Shown: positions 27,907 through 36,113, counted from the stretch's first letter. The stretch is DNA of 64,000 bases from Gemmata sp051859125 (GCF_051859125.1 NZ_JBHYGG010000068.1:12510-76509), one strand, 5' to 3'. Notes: generated from the sequence alone by a model not told the origin. Translations and numbers: made by a program.

Positions 27907-27944
27907 CGCGACGCCCCGGACCTTGACGGTTCCGGGGCGTCGCG
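27907..27944 (+). terminator. Intrinsic terminator of rho
   Basis: A perfect 14-bp stem (CGCGACGCCCCGGA and complement) with a 10-base loop and a TTCTCTTCGT tail, 28 bases after the rho stop. It ends 10 bases from the stop of the convergent phosphatase-like gene, so it may serve both. Confidence 0.88.
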
Positions 27945-27953
27945 TTCTCTTCG

Positions 27954-28508
27954 TCACCGTCGGTGCGAACGGGGCACGCAGATCTTGTTCGTCGCGCCCT
28001 GGGCTTCGAGCGCGTCGAACTCCCGCTCCATGGCGTCGTAGAAGTCCGACAGGCGCACGTTCGCGTTGTCCCGTCGCCACCGCTCGAACTCGGTAAGCGC
28101 CGTCGAGTCTTCGAGGAGTTCCGATCCGAGCCGGACGACCAACTGGTTCGGGCGGTGCCGGGTCGGGTCCAGGAACTTGACCGCCTCGGCGACTCCGAGT
28201 TGTTGACACGCAATCGTGTACCCCACGGCAACGCTGCGGCCCCGGCCCGCCCGACAGCTCACGAGCAGCTTGTCTTTCCCGTGTGCGAACTGGAGCGCGT
28301 CCCGGAGCAGCGACTTGCTGGGGAGGTGCTTGCTCTCGCGGGGTTCCTCGATGTCAACGAACCGCAGGAACAGGTGCGAGCGGGTGTGCGCCGGGACGAA
28401 GTCGGTTTCTCGCACGTCCGAGTCGAGCATGACCAGCGCGTGCCACCGGGCCGGTTCGCGTTCGAGCGTGAGGCTCGCCGCGACGTAGCCCGCGATGCGG
28501 ATCTCCAC
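27954..28508 (-). CDS. Dual-specificity/tyrosine phosphatase-like protein
   Basis: 184 residues from the GTG at 28508, which has GAGGAGC six bases upstream. Residues 82-95 read LLVSCRAGRGRSVA, the Cys-X5-Arg phosphatase loop with Cys85 and Arg91 followed by Ser; the usual His before Cys is Ser here. The preceding FLRFVDIEEP could supply the general acid Asp. The fold looks like a cysteine-based phosphatase of the DSP or predicted-tyrosine-phosphatase kind. It follows the thioredoxin-like gene by 83 bases on the same strand. Substrate unknown. Confidence 0.75.
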   Translation of the reverse strand: MEIRIAGYVAASLTLEREPARWHALVMLDSDVRETDFVPAHTRSHLFLRFVDIEEPRESKHLPSKSLLRDALQFAHGKDKLLVSCRAGRGRSVAVGYTIACQQLGVAEAVKFLDPTRHRPNQLVVRLGSELLEDSTALTEFERWRRDNANVRLSDFYDAMEREFDALEAQGATNKICVPRSHRR

Positions 28509-28591
28509 GCGAACGCTCCTCGCGTGTTCGGCGAGCTGGGAGCGTGCGCGCCGCCACTCCGGTCGCTCACGCTCCGGGCTCGACAGGCCGT

Positions 28592-29155
28592 TCACTTCTT
28601 GTCGGTCGCCTTCTTCAACTCGTTGACCACGGCCGTCACGTCGGTCTCGTTCACCGACTCGTAGGCGAACGACTTCACCACGTTGCCCTTGTGTACGACC
28701 ACGGCCGTCAGGTGTGCGTCGGCGTTCACGGCCCAGTTGTTCGGGCCGGCCTTGTCGCCGTCGAACGCCGCGAGCGAGGTCCTCTCGAACTTCAGCGACA
28801 TGTTGATCTTCGGCAGGTACTCCTTGTGCTTGTCGAACGCCTTGTCGCCGAGCCACACGGCCACGACCGCGACGCCGTCGAGCTTACCGGCCTCGGTGTC
28901 GAGCGCCTTCATGAACCGCCCGAGCGGGCGGCCGCCGACGGGGAGCCCGCCGTCCTCGGCCTTCACGAACAGGTAGACCGTCGGCGCGTCCTTGCGGTCG
29001 GCGGCGAAGTCGGCCTCCTTGCCCTCGACCGAGCCGACCACGCCGAACGCCTTGAGCGCCGGCACCTTCTCCCCGGCCTTCGGGCCGGACTCCACGTCCG
29101 CCCGCACGCCGGGCGCGACCAGCACGAGCGCCGCCAGCACATTGAACGCCTTCAT
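28592..29155 (-). CDS. Secreted thioredoxin-fold protein
   Basis: 187 residues with a signal peptide (MKAFNVLAALVLVAPGVRAD). The mature part resembles the AhpC/thioredoxin-like fold (GEKVPALKAFGVVGS, DAPTVYLFVKAE, LDGVAVVAVWLGD, NADAHLTAVVVHKGNVVKSFAYESVNETDV) but lacks a CxxC, so it is unlikely to be a disulfide oxidoreductase. Such domains are frequent in planctomycete exported proteins. Its ATG overlaps the stop of the upstream 119-residue gene by one base (TGATG), showing translational coupling. Confidence 0.75.
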   Translation of the reverse strand: MKAFNVLAALVLVAPGVRADVESGPKAGEKVPALKAFGVVGSVEGKEADFAADRKDAPTVYLFVKAEDGGLPVGGRPLGRFMKALDTEAGKLDGVAVVAVWLGDKAFDKHKEYLPKINMSLKFERTSLAAFDGDKAGPNNWAVNADAHLTAVVVHKGNVVKSFAYESVNETDVTAVVNELKKATDKK

Positions 29156-29514
29156 CACGCCTCCTCCGGGTCGGGGGTCACGCTCAACGGGTACTCCGGC
29201 ACGGTCAGCCCGAGCCGGGGGATCGCTTGCAGCCGCCGCCACCCGCGGGTGACGCGGCGCTCCTCATCAGCGACGAACGCGGGGTCGAGGTTCGATTTCC
29301 CGAACGGGCCGTCGCACGGCACCGGCTCGAACGCGGGGTCGGCGACGTACTGCGCGAGCGCCGGGTTGCACCGGACGTGCCGCTCGGGGAGGCGGTGGAG
29401 CACCTCCAGCGGCACCTCGCCGAGCACGTACCGCAGGTACAGGTCGGAGTCCGCGATGGCCTCGACGTCGCGGCCGCACACCCCGCACCGGTAGCCCTCG
29501 TCGCACCTCGCCAC
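29155..29514 (-). CDS. Hypothetical protein with N-terminal CxxC
   Basis: 119 residues from a GTG at 29514 with GGGAGG eight bases upstream. CGVCGRDVEAIADSDLYLRYVLGEVPLEVLHRLPERHVRC gives two or three cysteines near the N-terminus that could hold a metal; the rest is polar. It looks like a conserved planctomycete protein of unknown function. It is the first gene of a coupled pair with the secreted thioredoxin-like protein and is divergent from the SDR gene, with a 119-base shared upstream region. Confidence 0.7.
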   Translation of the reverse strand: MARCDEGYRCGVCGRDVEAIADSDLYLRYVLGEVPLEVLHRLPERHVRCNPALAQYVADPAFEPVPCDGPFGKSNLDPAFVADEERRVTRGWRRLQAIPRLGLTVPEYPLSVTPDPEEA

Positions 29515-29633
29515 GCGACCACCCTCCCGCCCGCGCCGCCAGCAAAAAGGGGACAGAACCTTCGGGTTCGTGAATCAGAATTCCCCAGCGCGGTATCATA
29601 ACCTTGTTCGACTCTCCGGGGAAACGGGTCACG

Positions 29634-30413
29634 ATGGGCGTTCTCGACAAGTTCCGACTCGACGGCCGCACGGCCCTGGTCACCGGCGGGAGCCGCGGGC
29701 TGGGCCGCGCGATGGCCCGGGCGCTCGCCGAGGCCGGGGCCGACCTGATCCTCGTGGGCCGCGACGAGGCGGCCCTCGACGGGGCCGCCCGGGAGATGGC
29801 GATGCTCGGCCGGTGGGTCGGGGTGATCGTCGCCGACGTGAGCCAGCCGGACGTTGCGGCGGCCGTGTGCGACCAGGCGCTGGCACTGAACCGCCCCCTC
29901 GACGTGCTCGTGAACAACGTCGGCGGCCGCCGCGTGGACGTGGCCACCGAGGACTTCCCGGTCGAGGAGTGGAAGCGGCTGTTCGACCTGAACCTGACCA
30001 GCGCCCTGGTGTGCGCGCAGCGGATCGGCCGGTTCATGCTCCAGCGGGGCCGCGGGTCGGTCATCAACGTCACGAGCGTCGCCGGGCCGGTCGCCATCAA
30101 GGGGATCGGCGGCCGGCACTACGAGGCCGCGAAGGCCGCGCTCGGCGGGCTCACCCGGGCGCTGGCCGCCGACTGGGCGCCCCGCGGGGTGCGGGTGAAC
30201 GCGATCGCCCCCGGCGGGTTCCTGACCGAGCCGAACCAGAAGTGGTACGCCGAGAAGCCCGAGCTCCGCGCCACGTTCGAGGCGCACGTGCCAATGGGCC
30301 GGCTCGGAGAGCCCGCGGAACTCGGCCCCGCCGCCGTGTTCTTGGCGAGCGACGCCAGCAGCTACGTCACCGGCGCGACGCTGGTGGTCGACGGCGGGTA
30401 CACCGCCTGGTGA
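29634..30413 (+). CDS. Short-chain dehydrogenase/reductase
   Basis: 259 residues from the ATG at 29634; a TTG ten codons earlier lacks support. Classical SDR motifs: TGGSRGLGRAMA (coenzyme loop), NNVGG, Ser in NVTSVAGP, YEAAKAAL (YxxxK), and APGGFLTEPN. The Arg in RDEAA after the second strand favours NADPH. The sequence is close to gluconate 5-dehydrogenase/2-deoxy-D-gluconate 3-dehydrogenase and FabG-like enzymes; the substrate cannot be fixed. A repeat-rich 104-base gap separates it from der. Confidence 0.9.
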   Translation: MGVLDKFRLDGRTALVTGGSRGLGRAMARALAEAGADLILVGRDEAALDGAAREMAMLGRWVGVIVADVSQPDVAAAVCDQALALNRPLDVLVNNVGGRRVDVATEDFPVEEWKRLFDLNLTSALVCAQRIGRFMLQRGRGSVINVTSVAGPVAIKGIGGRHYEAAKAALGGLTRALAADWAPRGVRVNAIAPGGFLTEPNQKWYAEKPELRATFEAHVPMGRLGEPAELGPAAVFLASDASSYVTGATLVVDGGYTAW

Positions 30414-30418
30414 ACTTC

Positions 30419-30500
30419 GTCGTCAGGTCCGCAAGTCGTCAGGTCTTCGGGTCGAAGACGAACGGTTGCCGCCCGACCTGATGACCCGACAACGTGACGA
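30419..30500. repeat. Direct and inverted repeat cluster before der
   Basis: GTCGTCAGGTC occurs at 30419-30429 and 30435-30445, with an inverted copy GACCTGATGAC (one mismatch) at 30475-30485 and TGACGAC near 30494. A perfect small hairpin GTCTTCG-GGT-CGAAGAC (30443-30459) sits inside. The cluster fills the gap between the SDR stop and der. Confidence 0.75.
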
Positions 30501-30517
30501 CTCGAGGACTCGAAGAG

Positions 30518-32032
30518 ATGGCCCTTCCCACCGTAGCGATCGTCGGCCGGCCGAACGTCGGCAAGTCGTCGCTGTTCAACTGGCTCGCCAACCGGCGGAT
30601 CAGCATCGTGGACCCGACCGCGGGCGTGACCCGCGACCGGGTCGCCACGGTCATCGAGTACCAGGACCGGTTCTTCGAGTTGATGGACACGGGCGGGATC
30701 GGCATCGTCGACGTCGACGACCTCACCGCCGACGTCGAGCGGCAGATCCAGGTCGCCATCGATTCGGCGTCCGTGGTCGTGTTCGTGGTGGACGTGCGGG
30801 ACGGCGTCACCCCGCTCGACCAGGACGTCGCGAACCGGCTCCGGGCGATCCACAAGCCGGTCGTGCTCGTCGCCAACAAGGCCGACACCGAGAAGATCGG
30901 CCAGCAGGCCGGCGAGTTCAACGCGCTCGGGTACGGCGAGCCGCTCACCGTCAGCGCCGACCAGAAGCTCGGCCGCGGCGAGCTGCTCGAGGCCGTGTTC
31001 GCCAAGCTCCCGGCCGACACGCATGAGCTGCCCCCGGCCGACGCGGCGCTGAAGATCGCCACCGTGGGCCGCCGCAACGTCGGCAAGAGCACGTTCATCA
31101 ACAGCCTCGCCGAGAGCGACCGGGTCATCGTCTCGGAGGTGCCCGGCACCACGCGGGACAGCATCGACGTGCTGTTCGAGCGGGACGGCAAGACGTTCCT
31201 CGCCATCGACACGGCCGGGGTGCAGAAGAAGACCTCGATGGCCACCAGCGTCGAGTACTACAGCAGCCACCGGGCCGAGCGGTCGATCCGCCGGTCCGAC
31301 GTGGTGCTCCAGTTCTTCGACGCCCGGCACCGGGTCGGCCGCGTGGACAAGCAGCTCGCCCAGTACATCGTCAACGAGCACAAGCCGGCGATCTTCGTCG
31401 TCAACAAGTGGGACCTCGTCAAGGACGCGATGTCGACCGAGAAGATGGCCGACTACGTCCGCAAGATGTTCCCGATGCTCGAGCACGTGCCGATCGCGTT
31501 CATCACCGCCAAGAGCGGCAAGAACGTGCTGCGGCTGCTCCAGCTCGCGATCCAGTTGCACAAGCAGGCCGGCACCCGGGTGAGCACCGGCGACCTGAAC
31601 CGGGTGGTCCGGGCGGCCGTCGAGGCGACCGCGCCGCCGCTGCAGGGGAGCAAGACCCCGAAGATCTTCTACGCGACCCAGATCGGCGTGTACCCGCCGA
31701 CGATCGTGCTGTTCACCAACGGCCCGGAGCTGTTCGAGGAGACGTACATCCGCTACCTGACGAAGACGCTCCGCGACAACCTGCCGTTCCCCGAGGTGGC
31801 GATCAACTTGATGCTGCGGGCGAAGGGCGAGGGCGGCGGCCGCCGCACCTCCACCGACGACGCACCGGACGCGGCCGCCGAGGACACGGACGGCGACGAC
31901 GCGCCGCCGATCGTGCGGAAGGCTCCCGCGCCGCGACCCCCGCGGGTCGTGGTCGAGCACGCCGACGCGGACGGCCCGGCCGCCCCGCGGCCCCGCAAGA
32001 AGAAGCCCGGGGTCGAGACGTGGGACTTCTGA
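30518..32032 (+). CDS. der: Ribosome biogenesis GTPase Der
   Basis: 504 residues from the ATG at 30518 (GAGGA nine bases upstream). Two tandem GTPase domains: G1 GRPNVGKS (10-17) with DTGG and NKAD, and GRRNVGKS (about 185) with DTAG and NKWD, then a KH-like domain (KTPKIFYATQIGVYPPTIVLFTNGPELFEETYIRYL). It assists 50S ribosome maturation. The C-terminal 70 residues are a low-complexity acidic and then basic tail ending in RPRKKKPGVETWDF, longer than in E. coli Der. Confidence 0.96.
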   Translation: MALPTVAIVGRPNVGKSSLFNWLANRRISIVDPTAGVTRDRVATVIEYQDRFFELMDTGGIGIVDVDDLTADVERQIQVAIDSASVVVFVVDVRDGVTPLDQDVANRLRAIHKPVVLVANKADTEKIGQQAGEFNALGYGEPLTVSADQKLGRGELLEAVFAKLPADTHELPPADAALKIATVGRRNVGKSTFINSLAESDRVIVSEVPGTTRDSIDVLFERDGKTFLAIDTAGVQKKTSMATSVEYYSSHRAERSIRRSDVVLQFFDARHRVGRVDKQLAQYIVNEHKPAIFVVNKWDLVKDAMSTEKMADYVRKMFPMLEHVPIAFITAKSGKNVLRLLQLAIQLHKQAGTRVSTGDLNRVVRAAVEATAPPLQGSKTPKIFYATQIGVYPPTIVLFTNGPELFEETYIRYLTKTLRDNLPFPEVAINLMLRAKGEGGGRRTSTDDAPDAAAEDTDGDDAPPIVRKAPAPRPPRVVVEHADADGPAAPRPRKKKPGVETWDF

Positions 32033-32042
32033 TCTGGAGATC

Positions 32043-32189
32043 GGACGTTGGGGATGGGAGGTTGGAAAGACCGCTCTTTCCATTCTCCCATTCACTTCTC
32101 CCTCCTCGTCACATCCGCACCGCAGTGTGACGCGGGTGCGATGGGAGGTTGGAGAGAAGGGCTTTCCCAATCTCCCACCTCCAACGTCC
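32043..32189. repeat. Nested inverted repeats with GATGGGAGGTTGG direct repeats
   Basis: Outer arms GGACGTTGG (32043-32051) and CCAACGTCC (32181-32189) enclose two direct copies of GATGGGAGGTTGGARAGA (32053-32070 and 32140-32157), each of which forms its own hairpin with a CTCCCA-containing partner (to 32091 and 32176), plus a third small CATCCGCACC hairpin between. It fills almost the entire gap between the convergent der and DUF1080 genes. Confidence 0.85.
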
Positions 32190-32192
32190 AAT

Positions 32193-33521
32193 TCACTTCT
32201 TCTCTTCCATCGCCTTGATCGCGATGTTGCGGAACGCCACCGGGTCGTTGTGGCCGGCGAAGCCGAAGCGGCCCTTCGCGTTGTCCTTGCCCGGGTGCTT
32301 CTGGTTGTCCTTGAACTCGGTCACAGTGCCCAGGTCGCAGTCGAGGACGCGGGTGCCGTTCAGTTCCGCGACGAGCGTCGAGCCCTTCACGGTCACCTCC
32401 AGGAAATTCCACTCGCCGACCGGCCGCAGGTGGCCGCGGTGCGCCGCGACCATGCCGTAGGCCGAGCAGTTGAACTGCCGCGGGTCGAGCTTCGCGTACT
32501 TCGGGGCGGTGTCGTCGAGGATCTGCAGCTCGCACATCGCCTCGGTCGCCGCGTGGGCCGCGGCGGTCGGGGTGCGGATCGCCAGCCCGTTGTTGCCGCC
32601 GGCCGGGAGCTTGTACTCCACCCGGATCACGTGGTCGCCGTACTCGGCCCGCGTGACGACGTTCCCGCCCTTCTTCGGCTTGCACACGATCGCGCCGTCG
32701 GCCACCTCGTAGTTCTCGAGCGCGCCCTCCCAGCCGGTGAAGTCCTTGCCGTTGAACACGCTCTCGAACCCGGTCGCGGCCCGCTTCGCGAGCAACTCGT
32801 TGGCCTCGGTTGCGGGGATCTCGCGGACGAACAGGTTCCGCCACCGGATCTCGCCGCCGTGCGTCTGGAGCAGGATCTTCCCGGCCCGCGGGAGCGGCAG
32901 CTTGCGGTCCCAGAAGTTCTCCATGCGGGCCGCGTCCACGACGAGCTTGCCGTTGAGGTACACCGTGGTGCGCTCGCCGACCTGGAGGATGCGGAAGCTG
33001 TTCCACTCCCCGAACGGCTTGTCGGCGGCGACGAGCGGGTCGCGGCCGGCGGCGTCGGGCGCGTTGTTGAACAGCCCGCCGGAGCCGAGGTGCGGCCTGC
33101 GGGTCGGGTTCTTCGGGTCGAACACCTGGGTCGCGTCCCAGATCTGGACCTGCGGGGTGCCGCGGAGGTAGATGCCGCTGTCGGCCTTGGCGACGGTCTT
33201 GTACTCGATCAGCAACTCGATGTCGCCGTACTCCTTCGCGGTGGCGAGGTACGCGCCCTTGCCGTCGTTCACCAACTCGCCGCTCTGCACGCTCCAGTGT
33301 TTCATCGCGTCCGCGGTCCAGGCGTCGACTTTGCTGGCACGGTCCTCGGGCGAAAGTCTGGCGAGGTCCGCGGGGGTCGCGCCCTTGTCGTGGATCGCCC
33401 ACCCGTGCCAGCCCTCCAAGTTCTTCTCGTTGAACAGCGGGGCGAACCCCTTCGGCGGCTCGGCGGCCGCGAGTGGGGGAGCGAGGAGCACAGCGGCGAG
33501 GAGGGCGGCGTGGCAGCGCAT
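32193..33521 (-). CDS. Secreted protein with two DUF1080 domains
   Basis: 442 residues with a signal peptide (RCHAALLAAVLLAPPLAAAE). Two tandem DUF1080 (3-keto-disaccharide hydrolase-like, concanavalin-like) domains: one from GFAPLFNEKNLEGWHGW with HWSVQSGELVNDG, and one from GFESVFNGKDFTGWEGAL with NYEVADGAIVCK; both have the FGEWN/VGEWN and YLNGK/ELNGT strands. Such proteins act on or bind polysaccharides outside the cytoplasm in Planctomycetes. The first copy is larger and has an insert around DLARLSPEDRASKVDAWTAD. Divergent from the porin gene. Confidence 0.88.
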   Translation of the reverse strand: MRCHAALLAAVLLAPPLAAAEPPKGFAPLFNEKNLEGWHGWAIHDKGATPADLARLSPEDRASKVDAWTADAMKHWSVQSGELVNDGKGAYLATAKEYGDIELLIEYKTVAKADSGIYLRGTPQVQIWDATQVFDPKNPTRRPHLGSGGLFNNAPDAAGRDPLVAADKPFGEWNSFRILQVGERTTVYLNGKLVVDAARMENFWDRKLPLPRAGKILLQTHGGEIRWRNLFVREIPATEANELLAKRAATGFESVFNGKDFTGWEGALENYEVADGAIVCKPKKGGNVVTRAEYGDHVIRVEYKLPAGGNNGLAIRTPTAAAHAATEAMCELQILDDTAPKYAKLDPRQFNCSAYGMVAAHRGHLRPVGEWNFLEVTVKGSTLVAELNGTRVLDCDLGTVTEFKDNQKHPGKDNAKGRFGFAGHNDPVAFRNIAIKAMEEKK

Positions 33522-33744
33522 TGGGAGACCAGCGTGTGGGGAAGGGAGCGGAACCGGGCAGGTACGGGAAGTTATACCCGATCGCCGTGAGCGGGGGAAC
33601 TTGGTGAGGGGGCGGGGGCGCGTGCGAATTTAGGCGAGTCGGCAGCGTGAGCGACCGGAGGTGGAACCCTGCGGCTCGGGTTGACCCCGTGGTTCACCAC
33701 CGGTACTCCGCGGCCACTCTCTGTACGCACCCACGACGGGGTTG

Positions 33745-35397
33745 ATGCCCATGCCGTTTCCTCACGGCCGAACGGGCGCTGTGCCGCTCGCGCTCCTCGC
33801 GGCCCTCATCGCCGCCACGATCGCGTCCGCCCAGGACGTGCCGCCCGTGGCGCCGACCGATCCACTGCCCGCGGCCGCACCGCCGGGAGCGGAGTTGCCC
33901 GCGCCCACGCCCGTGACCAACGAGGACGTGAAGCGGCTCGTCGAGCAGATGCTGAAGGACCGCGAGGAGAAGGCCAAGAAGGCCGAGGCCGACAAGAAGG
34001 TCAAGGACGCCCTCGACCGCCGCATGACCGCGAAGTGGAACAACGGGCTCCAGTTCGAGTCGGCCGACAAGAACTTCAAGATGCACGTCGGGGGCGTCAC
34101 CCAGTTCGACATGGGGTGGTACAGCGTCGACCCGGCGCTGAAGAACTCGATCGGCGAGTTCAACAGCTTGATCGACCCGAACCTGGCGCTTCAAGACGGC
34201 ATGGACTTTCGCCGCGCCCGGCTCCGGATCTCGGGCCTCGCGTACGAGCAGATCGAGTTCTTCGCGCAGTACGAGTTCGCCAACGCGACCGACCTGCGGC
34301 AGCGGACCCTGGGCATCGACAACGCGGCCGGGGTCGCGAACCCGGTGCTCACCAACTTCGACCCGGCCGAGACGATCGGGTTCAACGAGGTCTACATCGG
34401 CCTGACCAAGCTTCCGTTCCACGGCAACTTCCGCGTCGGCCGGCACCGCGAGAGCCTGAACTTCGTGACCGCCACCGCGGACACGTTCCAGGTGTGGATG
34501 GAGCGCGGGCTCATGTTCGAGGCGTTCAACAGCAACACGAACTTCTCGAACGGCATCACGATGGCAAACAACTACTTCAACGGCCGGGCGTACACCCTGT
34601 TCGGGTTCTTCCAGCAGAACTCGTTCAGCAACCGCCAGTTCGCGACCATCGGCGACGGGAACTACGTGTACGACGCCCGGGTCACGTGCCTGCCGCTGTG
34701 GAACGAGGACGCGGAACTGTGGGGCCACGTCGGGTTCGACGCCAGCTACCGGAACCTGAGCCAGAACGCGGTGCGGCTCCGGGCCCGGCCCAACGTCCGC
34801 GTCGGGAGCGGGTTCCAAGTGCCGAACATCGTGGACAGCGGGGTCGTGTTCAGCCGCGACGGGCAGCAGATCTACAACCTCGAACTCGCCGGCGCGTGCG
34901 GCCCGTGGACGTTCGCGGCCGAGGGCACCCTGTGCTCGATCACCAACGCCTTCACCGGCGGCCTGCCCGGCCCGGACGGCGCGCTCCCGGACGGGGCGAA
35001 GGCCCGCGGCACCTACTTCGCGTCGGGCGCGTACATCGAGGTGCTCCGATTCCTGACCCCCGACCACCGCGGGTACATCAAGGAGCGGCCCGGGTACGCC
35101 CGCGTCGTCCCCAGTAACCGGTTCCGGTTCCTCAAGGGCGAGGACGGGCGGTGGCTGTTCGACACCGGGGCGTGGGAGGTCGGCGTCCGGTACGACTACG
35201 TGGACCTGACCCACGGCGGCATCAACGGCGGCACCGCCCACGGCGTCACGGGGGCGGTGAACTGGTACCTGACGTCGAACGCCCGGGTGCAGACGAACGT
35301 GAGCTGGATGTCGAGGGGTTTCAACCCGAACGACTCCGCGGGCCGCCTCCCGGGCGACTTCACTGCCCTCGGCATCCGCTTCAACGCCGACTACTGA
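33745..35397 (+). CDS. OprP/OprO-type phosphate-selective porin family protein
   Basis: 550 residues (start ATG at 33745 or 33751). After a signal peptide ending at ASAQ, a Pro-rich stretch and a coiled-coil (NEDVKRLVEQMLKDREEKAKKAEADKK, about 65-100) resemble the trimerising N-terminus of many porins. The rest alternates amphipathic strands such as FRRARLRISGLAYEQIEFFAQYEFAN and VGRHRESLNFVT, and ends in an aromatic terminus (GIRFNADY), as in 16-strand outer-membrane barrels of the phosphate-selective porin O/P family. Solute not deducible; no pho genes are adjacent. A repeat hairpin follows 43 bases later. Confidence 0.85.
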   Translation: MPMPFPHGRTGAVPLALLAALIAATIASAQDVPPVAPTDPLPAAAPPGAELPAPTPVTNEDVKRLVEQMLKDREEKAKKAEADKKVKDALDRRMTAKWNNGLQFESADKNFKMHVGGVTQFDMGWYSVDPALKNSIGEFNSLIDPNLALQDGMDFRRARLRISGLAYEQIEFFAQYEFANATDLRQRTLGIDNAAGVANPVLTNFDPAETIGFNEVYIGLTKLPFHGNFRVGRHRESLNFVTATADTFQVWMERGLMFEAFNSNTNFSNGITMANNYFNGRAYTLFGFFQQNSFSNRQFATIGDGNYVYDARVTCLPLWNEDAELWGHVGFDASYRNLSQNAVRLRARPNVRVGSGFQVPNIVDSGVVFSRDGQQIYNLELAGACGPWTFAAEGTLCSITNAFTGGLPGPDGALPDGAKARGTYFASGAYIEVLRFLTPDHRGYIKERPGYARVVPSNRFRFLKGEDGRWLFDTGAWEVGVRYDYVDLTHGGINGGTAHGVTGAVNWYLTSNARVQTNVSWMSRGFNPNDSAGRLPGDFTALGIRFNADY

Positions 35398-35439
35398 CGC
35401 CGCATCCGGTTGAAGCGTGTCCCGGGCGAGCGCTTCGTC

Positions 35440-35535
35440 TGGTCCGAGCCCAGCGCCGAGCGAGGGTTCACTGGTCCGAGCCCGAGCGCCGAGCGAGGGT
35501 TCACGCACCCCCTCGCTCGGCGCTCGGGCTCGGAC
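35440..35535. repeat. Two direct copies plus one perfect inverted copy of a 26-33 base repeat
   Basis: A 32-33 base word starting TGGTCCGAGCCC and ending GAGGGTTCAC is repeated in tandem (35440-35471 and 35472-35504, one base indel). 35510-35535 is an exact reverse complement of 35474-35499, so a 26-bp perfect stem with a 10-base loop can form. It begins 42 bases after the porin stop. Confidence 0.9.
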
Positions 35536-35557
35536 GGATAACGGTCCACACGACCCG

Positions 35558-35611
35558 GCACGAGCCGCCGGCGGCCCCGCATCACGAGTGCGGACCCCCG
35601 GCGGCTCGTGC
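35558..35611. repeat. Long GC-rich hairpin
   Basis: GCACGAGCCGCCGG (35558-35571) pairs perfectly with 35598-35611, and an inner CCGCA/TGCGG extends the stem around the loop TCACGAG. There is no T-tract. Confidence 0.75.
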
Positions 35612-35789
35612 GTTGTGCCGCCGGAGCGGGTCGGGCGGGAGAAACGGGTCAGAAAATTCGGAACGGTTTCAAGGGCGGTGCGGGCGGTGCCGATATTAAG
35701 GGTACAGCCCTCGCGTGTGGGCGGCCCTGTGGGGGAACAGGGTCGCCCACCGCGTGCGGCTTCGGGAAGCTCCCGCCACGGAGGCCGTC

Positions 35790-36011
35790 ATGGTCCGCAA
35801 GCTGATTCTGGGGGTGTTCGCGGTCACCGCTCTGGCGGCGAACTCCGGTTGCCTGCTCAACCAGTACTCGAGCAACCCGGACGAGCGGATGCAGCAGTTG
35901 CTGTACCAGTCCGAGGACCTGCGCCAGATCAAGAACGAGTGGCGGCGGTTCTGGTTCAACGACCAGCCGAGCCACCTGACGCCGGAACGCATCCACGGCG
36001 GCATCATCTGA
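35790..36011 (+). CDS. Small lipoprotein, 73 residues
   Basis: Start ATG at 35790 with GGAGG six bases upstream. The signal peptide MVRKLILGVFAVTALAANSGC ends in a lipobox, so the mature lipoprotein is about 53 residues: LLNQYSSNPDERMQQLLYQSEDLRQIKNEWRRFWFNDQPSHLTPERIHGGII. The amphipathic, Trp/Phe-rich centre and the HLTPERIHGG end look like a conserved planctomycete small lipoprotein of unknown role. The 3' end runs into a 36-bp-arm hairpin after eight bases. Confidence 0.82.
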   Translation: MVRKLILGVFAVTALAANSGCLLNQYSSNPDERMQQLLYQSEDLRQIKNEWRRFWFNDQPSHLTPERIHGGII

Positions 36012-36019
36012 CCTTGCGC

Positions 36020-36107
36020 GTGTTGGGAGTGTGGGAAGTGTTGAGAGTGTTTGGGTACCCGGAACACCGATCCCAAACACTCTCAACACTTCCAACACTC
36101 CCAACAC
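36020..36107. repeat. 36-bp-arm hairpin made of GTGTTGGGA-like tandem units
   Basis: Arms 36020-36055 and 36072-36107 are complementary at 35 of 36 positions with a 16-base loop. Each arm is itself four degenerate 9-10 base units (GTGTTGGGA, GTGTGGGAA, GTGTTGAGA, GTGTTTGGG). The element begins 8 bases after the lipoprotein stop and ends 6 bases before the stop of the convergent gene, so it is the entire intergenic region and should terminate both. Confidence 0.93.
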
Positions 36108-36113
36108 TCTTTG

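Larger units (their letters stand above)
35398..35789. other. 392-base intergenic region with two hairpin elements
   Basis: Contains the composite repeat at 35440-35535 and the hairpin at 35558-35611. The last part before the lipoprotein gene is AT-richer (GATATTAA near 35692) and probably holds its promoter, though no clear -35 box is seen. Confidence 0.6.
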
